This document shows positions 33,507 to 44,695 of a stretch of DNA of 64,000 nt, piece after piece (the first letter of the stretch is position 1; each line of letters opens with the position of its first letter). The notes under the pieces were generated by a model. It did no database searches, was not told the origin of the DNA, and saw only the letters and a list, made by a program, of their open reading frames with translations. The translations under genes were made by a program, and so were the position numbers. Location of the stretch: positions 1,116,001 to 1,180,000 of the forward strand of contig JAACJP010000007.1 in the NCBI GenBank assembly GCA_013368375.1. The letters run 5' to 3'. This DNA comes from Tricholomella constricta. Its lineage: Eukaryota; Basidiomycota; Agaricomycetes; Agaricales; Lyophyllaceae.

Positions 33507-33663
33507 GGATCAGATATCAATACAGTCACTTATAAGAGACCAAGTGTCATATCCCCTCATCCATTGACTGGCTAACATAGTATCAATAATGTTTCTTTCC
33601 TCGAGAGAAAAGCGGTCGTCAGAGTCTATACGAACGGCCTGCGGTTTACTCAATTGAATCGAT

Positions 33664-34430
33664 TTATCTAGATGAACGGCGGAGCTCCGCATTCCAAGTC
33701 CCTGATAATCTACTGCGAAAGCTTACAGTAAATCGCCTTCCTGGGCACCTATCGAAATAATTAACCCTACGCGGAGGCCAGTAATCCGATGTTGACAGGT
33801 ACCTCAGCAGGGCGGCGGGACGCGCTGGTGTACACTGTTTAATAAGGCGCCGGCACGTGGAAAAGGAGTGTGTAGGCAGGCGGTGGCGAAGGTCGTCGTC
33901 GTCGTCGTTCGGCAGCATGTACACCGGGCGCGCAGAAAAAGCGCGATAGATAACAGGGACACGGATAACCCAATATATCGACAAGCGCCATCATTGAATT
34001 GATTAGACATTATCTTGAGCTCGGTTCCACCGTTGAGACCAGCGCCACAAATATAGCAGCAAGGGTGACGAGTACCTGCTTCCGCGTAGTGTTTGTCAAG
34101 ATATTCTGAGTAAATGCGCTTGCCGCCACGTGGACCGGGTATGCTCCTGCCTGTGGTGCTACCAGCGCCGCAAACGGATGAAATGAGTCGAAAAGGAAAT
34201 AACTGCAGAGAGGCGGTGGCGGCCAGGATAATCAGCACCTGATGCTATGAAGTATTATCGCAGCTCGTTGTCTCGTTCAAAACTGGTGTACGACGCCTGC
34301 AAATGAGTTGTATTGCGATAGCAGAACGAAGGAGGTCGAGGAAACTATAATTGAAGTCGTCTGTCGACGGGGAGCCTGCCCGGTGTGTTCTTCGAAAAGG
34401 GTTGTCCGCGATACATGCCACATCCGTCAA
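33664..34430 (-). pseudogene. Possible zinc-finger gene relic
   Basis: On the minus strand around 34140-34020 a frame reads RIYSEYLDKHY then AGTRHPCCYICGAGLNGGTEL. This repeats the HY-x(4-6)-HPxCxxC-x-x-G(F/L) spacing of the finger units in the gene at 30394-31762. I find no start codon, second complete unit or clean splice path around it, and neighbouring frames look degraded. It could also be a real gene with exons I failed to join. Confidence 0.3.
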
Positions 34431-35830
34431 TTACTCCGTTTATGAAAGGCATTAGTGTCGCGATCGACATACATTCAAGCTTTGGAGCCGCCTTGATGGG
34501 TCAACTATCTCATAGGATCTCGCGGCGATTCAATCCTGGGGAATGGAGCGCAGAAATTCTTATATGGCGGCCTTTTCGGATATGCATTCAATGACGCCTG
34601 TTAAGATGGGAAATATTTCTGCCAGAAGAAGAAACAACCTGACACGCCGAGAAGCCGGAGTATGGTAAGATCTCCATTCGTCACGGTCGAGACAGAACAC
34701 TTGGAGACGGTCCGGAGCCCCTCAGTTCCGTCACCCCACATTTGCACCTCCAATACCACACCAACGTACAAATAGGGAGGCGAAGCCGAGGAACGCACCG
34801 CTCTGCACTGGTAATTTACACCCTAGAAACCAGTTTCGAGCCGTACCTGTCGCCTATTGTAGGCGTCCAGTACTCCCTCAGTTGAGTGCGAACGCGATAC
34901 ATGGATGAGATTGTGCAAGTCGGGCGCACCGTCAGCATGCCTGTCCAAGCCGTACGCAGTTGCCGGATCATAAGGAAATGCCGCCACGCGGATGAGCCGT
35001 CTGTGGTGCAGGAAGGACGCAGCGCCACCGACTTCCGGGCAACGGGTGCCCCAGTAACATAGCAGTCGAGCCATTGGGCTCGCCCGAAATGACTGTTCTG
35101 GTGTGCGACTATTTTTGAAACACACACACGCCATCGATCCATCGAAGAGTTTGTGGGCGCTCCGTCGTGCAGGGTGCGCGGCGGTGCAAAAGGAATGGAC
35201 CCTGACGTAAAGGTACTTAGTTTGGATTCCCGCGAAGATTGCGATCATCGCACCCTACAATCTCAAGTCGACGCCGGCCGCCGAGCATGTGGCTCCGTCC
35301 TCCGTTCTACAACTTCTCGGACTCAGACGTGGTAGTACCGCATACGAGACAACTGAGAAAACATCACATTTTTCCAAAGCCACGCATTACCGTGCCAATT
35401 GCAGAACGATCTACTATAGATTATATCGACAGGTACCTCGAGATTACTTGTCTGAATCGCGCAACTGTGATAGTCGAGGCATTTTCGACAACGTTTTGTA
35501 ATAATTTGTTTATCGAGAGACCTATTTTTCAGTGAGTGGGAACATAGAAACTGAACAAGAATGAAAGTGCAAGTAAGTCTGTGGTATCTGTTATGTGTAT
35601 CGGGCGTAAGAACTAGCGGGTCATCAGTAAGTATGCACAGCGCGTATACATAACGCGCAAGGGAGGGAATTACCGGCCAGTAGGTGCCCGAGCAACGGAA
35701 TAAGAAGGGTAAGTACAGCAACAACGAAGAGAAACAGAAACAGAGCCTATCCAAAGCATCGACGATACAAAACATACATCAATCATCCTCCATCACTTAC
35801 TTAGATGCCCAAAAATCCATGAAAAAGATT
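34431..35830. other. Gene-poor stretch
   Basis: Short overlapping frames on both strands without domain signals. It includes the region just past the 3' end of the single-pass membrane protein gene. Confidence 0.45.
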
Positions 35831-37585
35831 TCAAGGCTGGGCAACCGGCATGTCCGGTATCAAATAGTGCAGCTGCTTGCCCTCGACGCCGCCTGGGCCA
35901 AAGCTGTTCTTATGCGCCAGCGCACCCTGAGGCGGCTGCTGTCCCCCAAGCTCCTCGCTGCTCGCGTTCGCCGAGCTCCCCCCACTCCTCCCCGCGCCCT
36001 TCTCCTTGTCGCGCCCTTTCGACTTCGAACGCCCCTTGGACTTGGACTTGCTGGCGGACGCGGTGGACTTGAAACTCTCGCGCTCCGCGCGAGTGGCGTA
36101 ATGTCCTTGGCTTTGGCCCACATGGGCGGTGGGAATAATAGGCGTGGCGATGGGTGATACGGGAGACGGCGTCGGTGCCACAGAAGTAACGGGAGAGGCA
36201 GCGATGCCGGCGTAGGCGGGTACCGGCTTGCGTGGTGTCTTGCGTTGAGGAGCAGGGGATTGGGCACTGCTGCCAGTGGACGGGGCGCGGGTGAGGCCTA
36301 GAGGTGATGTCGCGGGCGGCGTGGCGAAGGGCGACTGCAGCGAGGCGGTGGAATCAATGGAAGGGCGCCGTGGCTTCGGCTGTATTTGCGTGGTGATGGA
36401 GGGCCTGCGCTGGGTAGTCGCGGGGAGCTCGGAGGCATAGGAGGAAGCGGAATAAGATCGCAGTATTTGGTTCGGACTGCGGCTACCATTAACGGCGAGT
36501 GTCGATATGAATTTCTCTTCTGACGGATAGCCCGAAGAGCCGTAGTTCTGGGCGACGGAGCCAGAACGCGAGCGGCCCTCCGAGAGATAGGACTGTATAT
36601 CGTCTTGGCTTGCATCGACGCCTCCTGCTAAGGGTCCGACAGACGAGGCTTGCGACTGGTGCCGCGCTGTGACATAGGGCTTTTTCGTCTTCTTGGGTGT
36701 CTGGGTGTAGACGGTGGTTTCGTTCATGGCCATGTGCGAGTCGACGGAAGAGAGCCCTCCCCATCTGCCTGCCCCACCGCCTCCACTACCACTTCTACTT
36801 CCTCCAAATCCGAAGGCGCTTTTGGACGGCGAGTGTGAGAGGGCGCCTGACGGGTTCCGGGAATGAGACCGGGCGCGGCGGGGTCGGCAGATGAAGAATA
36901 GGTAGGAACCTAAGGCGGCCAAGAGAATGACAGAACCTGCGATGACGCCTCCGGCTATTGCACCCTTGTTGATGGGTGTGTCCGAAGCACCGCCGATCGG
37001 GGTGATGGTGGGAGAGGAAGAGCTAGAAACGGGTGGTGGTGAATTGCTGCTCGTTGAGGAGGGTGTAGAGATGTCGGAGGAAGAGCTGGAAGAGGATGGG
37101 TTTGGTTGCAAACAAGATACATTGTCACCTTGTTGAATGAAGAACGGGGAGGATCTTGTGGAGTATGCTACACTTGGTATGGCGGCGGTGAAGATATAGA
37201 ATCCCTGTGGCACGTTGACTGAGGTCCAGTTGAAGGACAAGCTGCTGGGAACGAGGGAGGATACAATCTGTCTCGAAATGTCTTCACGGCGTTGAAGACC
37301 GCGGATGGTCAGGAAAGTGTTCGTGAACGTCTTTGGCGGGGTTTGTGTCACCGGGCCATCTTGGGAGACACCGATGTTCGTTATAGAAAGCGTCAGAGGC
37401 TCGTCCGGTCCCGAATAGATCCAGGAGACGAGGGTCGACACGCAGGAAGTGGGCTGGCCGGGGCTGTTGAAAACAAGCAGGGCAGAGGAGTCTGCCTGGC
37501 GTGCTGTAAGGGTTGGAGAGGGCAGCTGGGCCATGACTCGTCCCGCCAAGGCTAGTAACACCAGCCAGGGCATCGTCGAAGTCAT
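35831..37585 (-). CDS. Single-pass membrane protein with Ser-rich stalk and long cytoplasmic tail (wall-sensor-like)
   Basis: One uninterrupted 584-residue frame, ATG at 37585. A signal peptide (MPWLVLLALAGRVMAQ) leads to a lumenal/extracellular domain of about 150 residues with two Cys and NWTS glycosylation potential. A Ser/Pro-rich stalk (NPSSSSSSSDISTPSST) follows, then a TM helix (GAIAGGVIAGSVILLAALGS to YLFFI) and a basic stop-transfer CRPRRARSHSR. The remaining roughly 340 residues are disordered: Gly/Ser-rich, then Ser/Thr/Pro-rich with many RxxS and SP sites, and Lys/Ser repeats (SKSKSKGRSKSKGRDKEKG). This is the layout of fungal plasma-membrane sensors such as Mid2/Wsc proteins, but I see no WSC cysteine pattern, so it is only architecturally similar. 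The lack of introns is unusual among its neighbours. Confidence 0.82.
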   Translation of the reverse strand: MTSTMPWLVLLALAGRVMAQLPSPTLTARQADSSALLVFNSPGQPTSCVSTLVSWIYSGPDEPLTLSITNIGVSQDGPVTQTPPKTFTNTFLTIRGLQRREDISRQIVSSLVPSSLSFNWTSVNVPQGFYIFTAAIPSVAYSTRSSPFFIQQGDNVSCLQPNPSSSSSSSDISTPSSTSSNSPPPVSSSSSPTITPIGGASDTPINKGAIAGGVIAGSVILLAALGSYLFFICRPRRARSHSRNPSGALSHSPSKSAFGFGGSRSGSGGGGAGRWGGLSSVDSHMAMNETTVYTQTPKKTKKPYVTARHQSQASSVGPLAGGVDASQDDIQSYLSEGRSRSGSVAQNYGSSGYPSEEKFISTLAVNGSRSPNQILRSYSASSYASELPATTQRRPSITTQIQPKPRRPSIDSTASLQSPFATPPATSPLGLTRAPSTGSSAQSPAPQRKTPRKPVPAYAGIAASPVTSVAPTPSPVSPIATPIIPTAHVGQSQGHYATRAERESFKSTASASKSKSKGRSKSKGRDKEKGAGRSGGSSANASSEELGGQQPPQGALAHKNSFGPGGVEGKQLHYLIPDMPVAQP

Positions 37586-37723
37586 CGTGAATGGACAGCG
37601 AGCACAATGGCTGTCCTCATCAACCGTCGCGATTCGAAATGATCTCCTTAGCTTTCACATGATCCTTGTATGACTGCTTATTGTTACACGTTCCTGTTTT
37701 ACATTCCATCTTGTACACAGCAA
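37586..37723. promoter_or_regulatory. Short gap between membrane-protein gene and tRNA
   Basis: 138 bases between the minus-strand ATG and the plus-strand tRNA. It must serve as at least part of the promoter for the membrane-protein gene. Confidence 0.4.
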
Positions 37724-37812
37724 GGTCCAATGGTCTAGTGGTTATGATTTCTGTCTTACAGAACTCTTGTTCTTCACACAGAAGGTCTCCAGTTCGATCC
37801 TGGATTGGACCA
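37724..37812 (+). tRNA. tRNA-Val (anticodon UAC), with 16-nt intron
   Basis: Folds as a full cloverleaf. Acceptor stem GGTCCAA / TTGGACC with discriminator A at 37812. D arm GTC-TAGTGGTTAT-GAT. Anticodon stem TCTGT / ACAGA with loop CT-TAC-A...C, and T arm TCCAG-TTCGATC-CTGGA. A 16-nt intron (37761-37776) sits one base 3' of the anticodon, the standard nuclear position. Anticodon TAC reads valine GTA codons. Internal A and B boxes (TGGTCTAGTGG, GGTTCGA-like GTTCGATCC) are the pol III promoter. The CCA end is not encoded, as expected. Confidence 0.93.
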
Positions 37813-37813
37813 C

Positions 37814-37819
37814 TTTTTT
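37814..37819 (+). terminator. RNA polymerase III terminator, T6
   Basis: Six T residues start two bases after the tRNA 3' end. Confidence 0.85.
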
Positions 37820-40800
37820 GCCTCATGATCTCCACGTTGTGGTGCATCGAACTCACGGCGTCCTCATCCTCCTTTGCTCGATCGGGGTCTGACGGCAGTA
37901 GGAATGTTGCTTCTTTCATGATCAGCCATTCCGATACCACCCTTGCAATTGAATTTTCGTCCTATGTGACCCGCCTCGGAAAGCGCAGCTGGATTTGGAC
38001 TCCAAAGGCACCCGCGAAGTCAGAACGAGCTGGAAGCCCCGACTCATGGACTCTCACAAGACCCAACTAAGACCCAACATACAGACATGATGACATGAAA
38101 TCATCACGAACATCCGTAATATCAAGACCGCCTTGGGTGTCGCCGTTCGAGGGCCTCTGGATCATAATTGGATGCTTTTTATGAGAGATCTCCACAAGAA
38201 CACCCAACGCGACGGGCCCCGCGCCAAAGTTTCCAACATGCGAGACGAGTCGTGCCAACGTGCCCGTTCACATTCCCTGAGATATTGAAGTAAATGTGTT
38301 AACTTGACGCAGCGTGTACGGTTGCATCGACGCGGTCGATATCTGGAGATGTGGGGCGCCAGCGTGCCCGTTCGACTCGGGTACCGTACACATCACTACT
38401 CGTTGGACAAACTCTTTTATTTTTGCAGTCCCAGACCTCCCTCTCGTCCTACGAGCTTTTCCTTCGAAAAGTGGAGGTGACTGGATTCACCGTCGTACCT
38501 GCAGGTGTGCCAATATGTAATGACACGAGTAATGTTCTGCGAAAAGGTTCCATTAGTATACAGATTTAAAATGTCATTGCGAAAGTGTGAAGTTGGCGAT
38601 CCTAAGGCAACAATTGAGCGGCCATAACGCGATTCACTTTCGCGTCCGATGCCATGTATACATCATACATATGTCCACTTGACGCACCGGCTGCACGCCA
38701 CATGGACACATGCGAGCAGTTGCCTCGTTTGACTTGGGGAGGTGGAAATAGAGCTTCCGAATAGCTTTTCCTTTGTCCCGTCATGATCAATCGTCAGTGA
38801 AGGCTTTGCCGTCGACACGATATAGTCGTGCCCCCGAAGCCGACGTGACGAAGCCATGCAGATAGCAAGGCCAGAAATCATTGTAACATATCATTGTATC
38901 AAGACACATCACCGATACGAGGCTAAGTAGAAGCGTACCTACCTGAAGAAGTCCTAGCGAAAAGGGCCGCAGCGACAGACAACTGGTTCAGTGATGCAAA
39001 AAACAAGCCTGTGTCAGGAAGGGGAGGCGGATACCCTCCACCCATATGGCTTCAAGAGCTCCAGTGCTTGATAGATTTGACGACAGTCAACAGAAGATGC
39101 ATCCAGGGAGCGTATCGTGAAGGCATTGTCATCCAGCGGTATATTCTGAGAACGTGACCAGCACAGCATATTGCATCGATTAACTCCAGATTCGTTCGAT
39201 CTCAAAAGCAGAGGTCGAGATTCACAAGATATATAACTTAAAGATTTGAGTGCATCCCGCGTCCGTCGACGTTGCGATACCTGAGTCCAGGTCCATGGAC
39301 TTCCAAAGAAATTGTGATGTGGGAACGGCGTGTTACGGCCCCCAGAAAGAGCGTTGACAAGTGATGTTTGCAGGCTGTCGTTTGTGCGATGCGAAGGACC
39401 AAGTTCGGTGTGTTTGCGGCGGAATCATGACAATCTCGATGATCTCGCTAGGCTGACTCCTTGTTTGACCGGGTAAAAGCGCTGATACACTGATGTAGGA
39501 GCTTAAACCAACAAACTGGAAACTTCGAGCTGCTGCGGAAGATCTTCAAGTTGCTCGCGCTTGGTTCAACTCCTGGAAGGTTTGTATTTGCTCCTGTTAT
39601 TATTCAAGCCTGATGGGCATGATCGGAGCTCTTGATAGCCGACCAAGTTCCATCCGTGCCACAAGCAACCGTGCAGTCGTTATTCAAGCTGAAGCTTTAA
39701 ACCACAAAAAAATTATGACTACTCATCTACGAGTATTCAGAACCTGTGGACTTAAATTGGCGATTATAAATTCTTCTCCACGACGCCCAATTTCTCGGCA
39801 ATTCAGCGTGACTATCGTGGTCCATGTGCAGCATGTTGCGTAGTTACTCGTCCGTTAGCCGGGTGGAGAGAAAGGTAGGCGCTCGTGTAATGGTTCAGTA
39901 GGACCGCGCCGCTCATATGCCAACAATAGAATATCGAACCATCACAGCATGGCCGCCTTTTTGCCGAGGCACTTGCGAGGCACCTCTCCGACCCATCGAA
40001 CATTTCTCGCCATTTAAAACTGTGCCTCTCGCGTCAGTGATCAGAACCAGCGCCCACGCCTGACATCAACACGTTTCGTTGGATCTGGTACATGTGCACG
40101 AACCATATCCATCGATAATAAAATCTTCCCTCACAGCAACAATCTTTGATCTCAACTGTCCTCGGTCATGGCCATCGATTCACCTGTCTTCTCAACACAT
40201 CACAGGGATCTGCGCGGTATCTCTGTCTCCAGTCGTGCGACAGCTCAATTCGTACAAGAGGAGACCTATCCAACCTTCCCATATTTGGCATTCAGAGCCG
40301 CCGTCGTCAATCGTCAATCACGCCAATCACCTTGCGATTAGTCTCCCGTAGTCACACCAATAATAATATCACGTTTCTTTTTGAGAGTGTGAAGGGTGAC
40401 AGTGATATATTATTATATAATGCCTTGCGATAGATAATTCGCCATTTCTTCGCTCAATTTGCACCTCTTCAGCCGTGCGCGGCCTCACGTAGACGGGTCG
40501 TCTGACCCAGGGGGTTTCAGCTTGCATGCTCTGTCAGGCTTTCAATTGTTCTCCTCTGTGGACACGTCAGGTGTCAGCGCGTCATTCAGCGCGAGAACAC
40601 CTCGGCCCGTCGAAGTGATCGATCTACCCATCCTCACCGCCTCGGAATGCGAATTATGATAAAGTTCATCCACATGGCTCGTTTTCTACACATATCGTTT
40701 GTCCTACATCAGCGGTCGTCTTTCGTCATCTCGTGAACAGCATCCGCACTTATATGTCTGTAGTATGTCATTTAGCGTTGACTTCATGTACAGCCTATAT

Positions 40801-42240
40801 GAATAACGTGGAACCCAAGATACTTTACAAGGGCCTGATCTTTGCAGCTCCTTGGGCCTATGTTCAAGAAAGATTTGTGCAAACCGAGATGCACAAGTCC
40901 CTCCTCTTCCATTGGGTCGGCTGAAAGTCCGCACCCGGGGGCCTAAGAGAACGCTTCGTCGAAGGCTTCATCTCGGAAGGATATCCGATGTGCCGTTCTC
41001 CCGTTCGATTATGGTGATATATATTTCTGAAATTGCCATTACCCTTGACCTTGAGCACATCGTTCTCTTGAACCTGTAAAATAAAATGAAAGCCATCTGA
41101 CCCCAATATTATGACTGTCGGCCACTCATCCTCAATTTACCATCACATGATTTCTGTTCAACGGCAACAACGGGCCTTCTCGTCAGGAAGGCTATAGCCT
41201 CAGGGGCGAGTGAGCGCCGTAGGCCGTGTAGTCGCCCTGTTGCTTGCTTTCTATGGTAAGATGAATTTTTGCGCCCGCCTACTTCTCACCTAGCCCAGGG
41301 TCAGCAGCCCAAGGTTGCATTCGAGCCCAACCAGTGTGTAAAAATTGTCGCTCGCATTAGGTCTCCGTAGTCACACATTCATTTTCTAGAAAAATGAAAT
41401 ATAGAAGCCCCGAAGTTGACGTTGTCCTTTCCTTCCTGCCAATACCATATGAAAGTATATGTCCGAGCATTGGACTTGGTCCCGAACGTCCCCGCACTTC
41501 TCAAAGCTCACCAATAGGAGTACCTTATTATGCGCCGTTAAATCAATAAATTGACGCATTCATCAACTCTGTGACGCAGGTCCCGCGGTCCCTGTCGAGC
41601 AAAAGCGTGGCATCACTTGGACGCCTTGGGTCGCCATTCGATGGTGAGAACCGAAAACAAAATGTTGTGTCTGTCCCTTGACATCCATCCCACGATGATA
41701 TTTTTCGGGCAAGAACCAAGCAAACAAATCCGTTAGGCTATAGCATTCTCGACAGGAAACAAACAGCATCTGATAACAATCGGAATCGGCACCAACTTTT
41801 CGTCGTGCGAGCTCGCCTCCTGAATCTGTCGCGTCGTTTCTCCGAATCAGAATCTGTCGACGTCGTGATGGGCCGGGGGAGGGAAGGTCCACACTACAAG
41901 ATGACCGCATGGGTATAGTTATTACTGGCAATACTCCGTCCGATCAAGGTCCGTTCGACGAGGGGTAGAAGCCGGAAACATGTGTAGGGTAGCATTGGGT
42001 GACATTAATGAATAGATGTACTGTGCGCAGCTGAGGCGATTTCTCCGTGCCATTAGTATTTGTCCCAATGGGGGGTTATGACCAGCCATGGGGGTTTCTT
42101 CTCCGCAGGGGAAGAGGAAGCCAAGGCTTCTGAGCGTTTTGACTAGCATGGCTGCTTGCCAGGCCAACTTTCCGGATTTTGGCAAGCCTGGCAAATGATT
42201 TAACGTTATTAAACGTTACCTTGAAGGACAAAATAGTCGC
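37820..42240. other. 4.4-kb gene-poor stretch
   Basis: I could not build a gene here on either strand. Small frames with some protein-like character occur (for example 38424-38520 plus, SSYELFLRKVEVTGFTVVP), but no domain or linked exons. It could contain degraded genes, lineage-specific genes or non-coding transcripts. An inverted repeat near its right end is listed separately. Confidence 0.4.
42156..42194. repeat. Inverted repeat just downstream of the MRS2-like gene
   Basis: TTGCCAGGC (42156-42164) pairs perfectly with GCCTGGCAA (42186-42194), 21-nt loop. On the minus strand it begins about 47 bases after the MRS2-like stop, so it could form a hairpin in the 3' UTR. Confidence 0.6.
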
Positions 42241-44057
42241 TTACTTCCTGAGCCCCATCCACGCCACGAAAAGTGCAAATGCTGCAGACATTGTGGACAT
42301 GCCATAGAATGCATATGCGTGGTCCTCCATATGGCTTGTCAACTGTTCAAGACTTGAGCTTGGGGCGAATGGGCAGGGAAATACAGGGCCTTACGTTCAT
42401 GCCGAAAAGTCCAGCGATCAAAGCGCCTGTGCCCACGCCTAGCGTGGCGATGGATACCTATGGACCATTAGTTGAGTGGAATCGCTATACTAATGGGATA
42501 TGTCATACCTGTAGGTCGAGAGCAAGTAATGCATTACGATTAGAGTCTAGAATTAATTCCACTATTTCTTGCGTGGATTGTACATTGCTCTACCCGAAAA
42601 ATCAGCAAAGCTTCAAAAAGAAGCAAGTTTTTTTCTACCTGTATATTCTCCGCTTCATTAACTATTTCCTCCACTTGTTTCGTAAAGGACTCTAATAAAA
42701 CTTCCAAATCTTCGTGGTCCTGGAACGCGCGAACGACATTATTTTTCTTGTCCGTTAGATACATCGCATTCAAATCATCGTCTGCACGAGCATGTATCAG
42801 GAACACATGTGAGTAAGGCTGACATGATTATTACCTTGGCTTAAGACTTCCTCTAAAGCCTCCTCGACCTGTCGCCTGGTTAACTCCTTTGAAATAGATT
42901 TACAGAGATGACGCGCTGCACCAATTTGGCTCGGTTCTCAAAGCTGGTCAAGCGCCTTGAATAGTGTAGGAGACGTTTGAACCGATCATGATCAATATCG
43001 TCCTCCAGTTCTGCCAGTAGACCACCGACAAGATTACGGATAAAGACCATTTCGGCTTCTAATGCGCTTAAAACAGACAGGAGAATTGATTCGAGAGCTC
43101 TGTCGGGAAAGATTGACGTGAATATAATTAATTTAATTGAAATATAGATACCTGAATTCGTAAGGCGCGCCAGAGCCTTTAAGTTTGAGATTATGCTGTA
43201 TTTTCACGTCAAACCCATGTCAATAAAAAAGCTCAAGAGGACACTAACTTCCAAGTGGTATAGAAAAACGGAATGAAGCCTAGAGTCCGCGGAGCCATAT
43301 GTGTCGAAAAGCAGAACTGCATCCGCTTTGACAAGTGCTCGAATATGAAGTATATTGACCTGTGCAAAAACCGTCAAAATGACAAACGACATTATGTCGT
43401 GTAGAGACGTCCCAGAATTGCTTCCTTTCGAATGAGAATAGTTGGGACGAGATTTGGCACGCGGGAGTCGACCTTGCGCAGATCACGAGCCTTGAATCTC
43501 AAAGGTCAGCGGGGGGTGGCCAGCGAAGAATCGTATGATCTTTCCTCACATTCAAACCGTGTTCCGAGCTTAGATCGGACTTTTTGAAGTGACCGGAGAT
43601 TGTCTTCACGTTACCTGGGGAAAGAAACTTCAATCATGAAACCACTGCGGATGAGTATAACTGACCCTCTGCATCCAGAATAGTACCTACGGAAGTGTCT
43701 CAGGCTCAGAATGACTAAAAGCTACCGGACAGACTCACAGCGTAGCATTAGGTCCGTTGGCTGCCGTCCTTTCATCACGTTCTCTAGAATTGCAGCCTTT
43801 GCTACATCCTCCTGGTCATTAGACATCTCGACTGGGCGCGGCGGTTGCTTCGGCGACCATGAGATGTTCCGTAGGTGAATTCGGTTCGCCGGTGAGCACT
43901 TAGGTTCCAACGGGACGCAGACACGAAAAGCGCGCCTCGATATAGCGAACGAAGGAAGTGTTCGAGAACTAGGCTGGCCCGTCAGGCCTGTGGCATTGGC
44001 CCTGCGAAGTGCTCGCATTACATGACTGGAACTTGATTTCCAGAACCCTATATGCAT
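42241..44057 (-). CDS. MRS2: MRS2-type mitochondrial magnesium channel
   Basis: CorA/MRS2/ALR1 superfamily channel that brings Mg2+ into the mitochondrial matrix. ATG at 44057 or a few codons later; the N-terminus is Arg/Ser/Thr-rich and lacks acids (MRALRRANATGLTGQPSSRT), fitting a mitochondrial presequence. Then KAAILENVMKGRQPTDLMLR, LDAEGNVKT-like sequence, RDLRKVDSRVPNLVPTILIR, VNILHIRALVKADAVLLFD, NLVGGLLAELEDDID, EEALEEVLSQ, DLNAMYLTDKKN and HEDLEVLLESFTKQVEEIVN. The first TM helix ends in the selectivity motif GMN (ATLGVGTGALIAGLFGMN). The second is in AFYGMSTMSAAFALFVAWMG, ending LRK, TAA at 42243-42241. One intron appears to lack a GT donor (see findings). Confidence 0.9.
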
Positions 44058-44695
44058 GCGCAGATTTGAACCCTCTGAGGAAGCCGCGTTGTCGGAAGGC
44101 TTAGGTTGGAGTAAAATTCAGGGGAGCGTGATCCACATGATCTGTCACACGTCACCCATAACGTCAGTGTGACCACCATTTTCTTGTTTCTTCCACATGT
44201 CCGGATTCAAATCTCTGCTCGCCAGGTTGTACCTTTATTTTAGATGTGTGCTCAGGGATGGTTTAAACTATGCGCGGAAGTCGTGATCCGTTTCCCCGCC
44301 TGTTGCAAACCTGCTCCTCGACTTGTACGTACACCAGTAAGTACCAAGAATCACCATAGTAATTACAGATCTGCATTGAACTGCGCTATTTTTATCAAAA
44401 GCTTCCTTATATTGCTCGATGCGTGGTCCTGAAGTCTGATTTTATATTTCTCTTGTTTACGATCTGGAACGTTGCCAAAACGTGTGCTGTGGTTTCGACT
44501 GATCGGACATACCCGTTTTCGGCAAAAGTGGACGACAAGATCAGGCATCTGTTGATTCTTTCTTTTCTAGGCTGAGGCCCTCTTCACAGGCTTTATGAGT
44601 ATTACATATACAGCTTCAGCCGGTCCCTTCCTCACTACTTCCTCACTTATAACATGAACTGGGCCTGACATTCTCTCTCACTTCTCCGTGCCACA
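44058..44695. promoter_or_regulatory. Divergent intergenic region
   Basis: Separates MRS2-like (minus) and nucleotidyltransferase-like (plus) genes; it should hold both promoters. CT-rich sequence (TTCTCTCTCACTTCTCC) precedes the plus-strand ATG. No gene seen. Confidence 0.45.

Larger units (their letters stand above)
31763..33663. other. Gene-poor stretch
   Basis: No open frame here carries a recognisable domain. A frame at 32247-31930 on minus (QKGYELTYRSKSTQKFKLFQ) is not convincing. The stretch contains two notable inverted repeats, listed separately. Confidence 0.45.

Noticed and set aside
34816..35250. Overlapping minus-strand open frames of 108 and 141 codons
   Set aside because: They overlap in different frames, have no domain, and show composition typical of chance frames.
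38314..38570. Possible coding segment with VEVTGFTVVPAGVPI
   Set aside because: No start, splice partner or family match; too short to support a gene.
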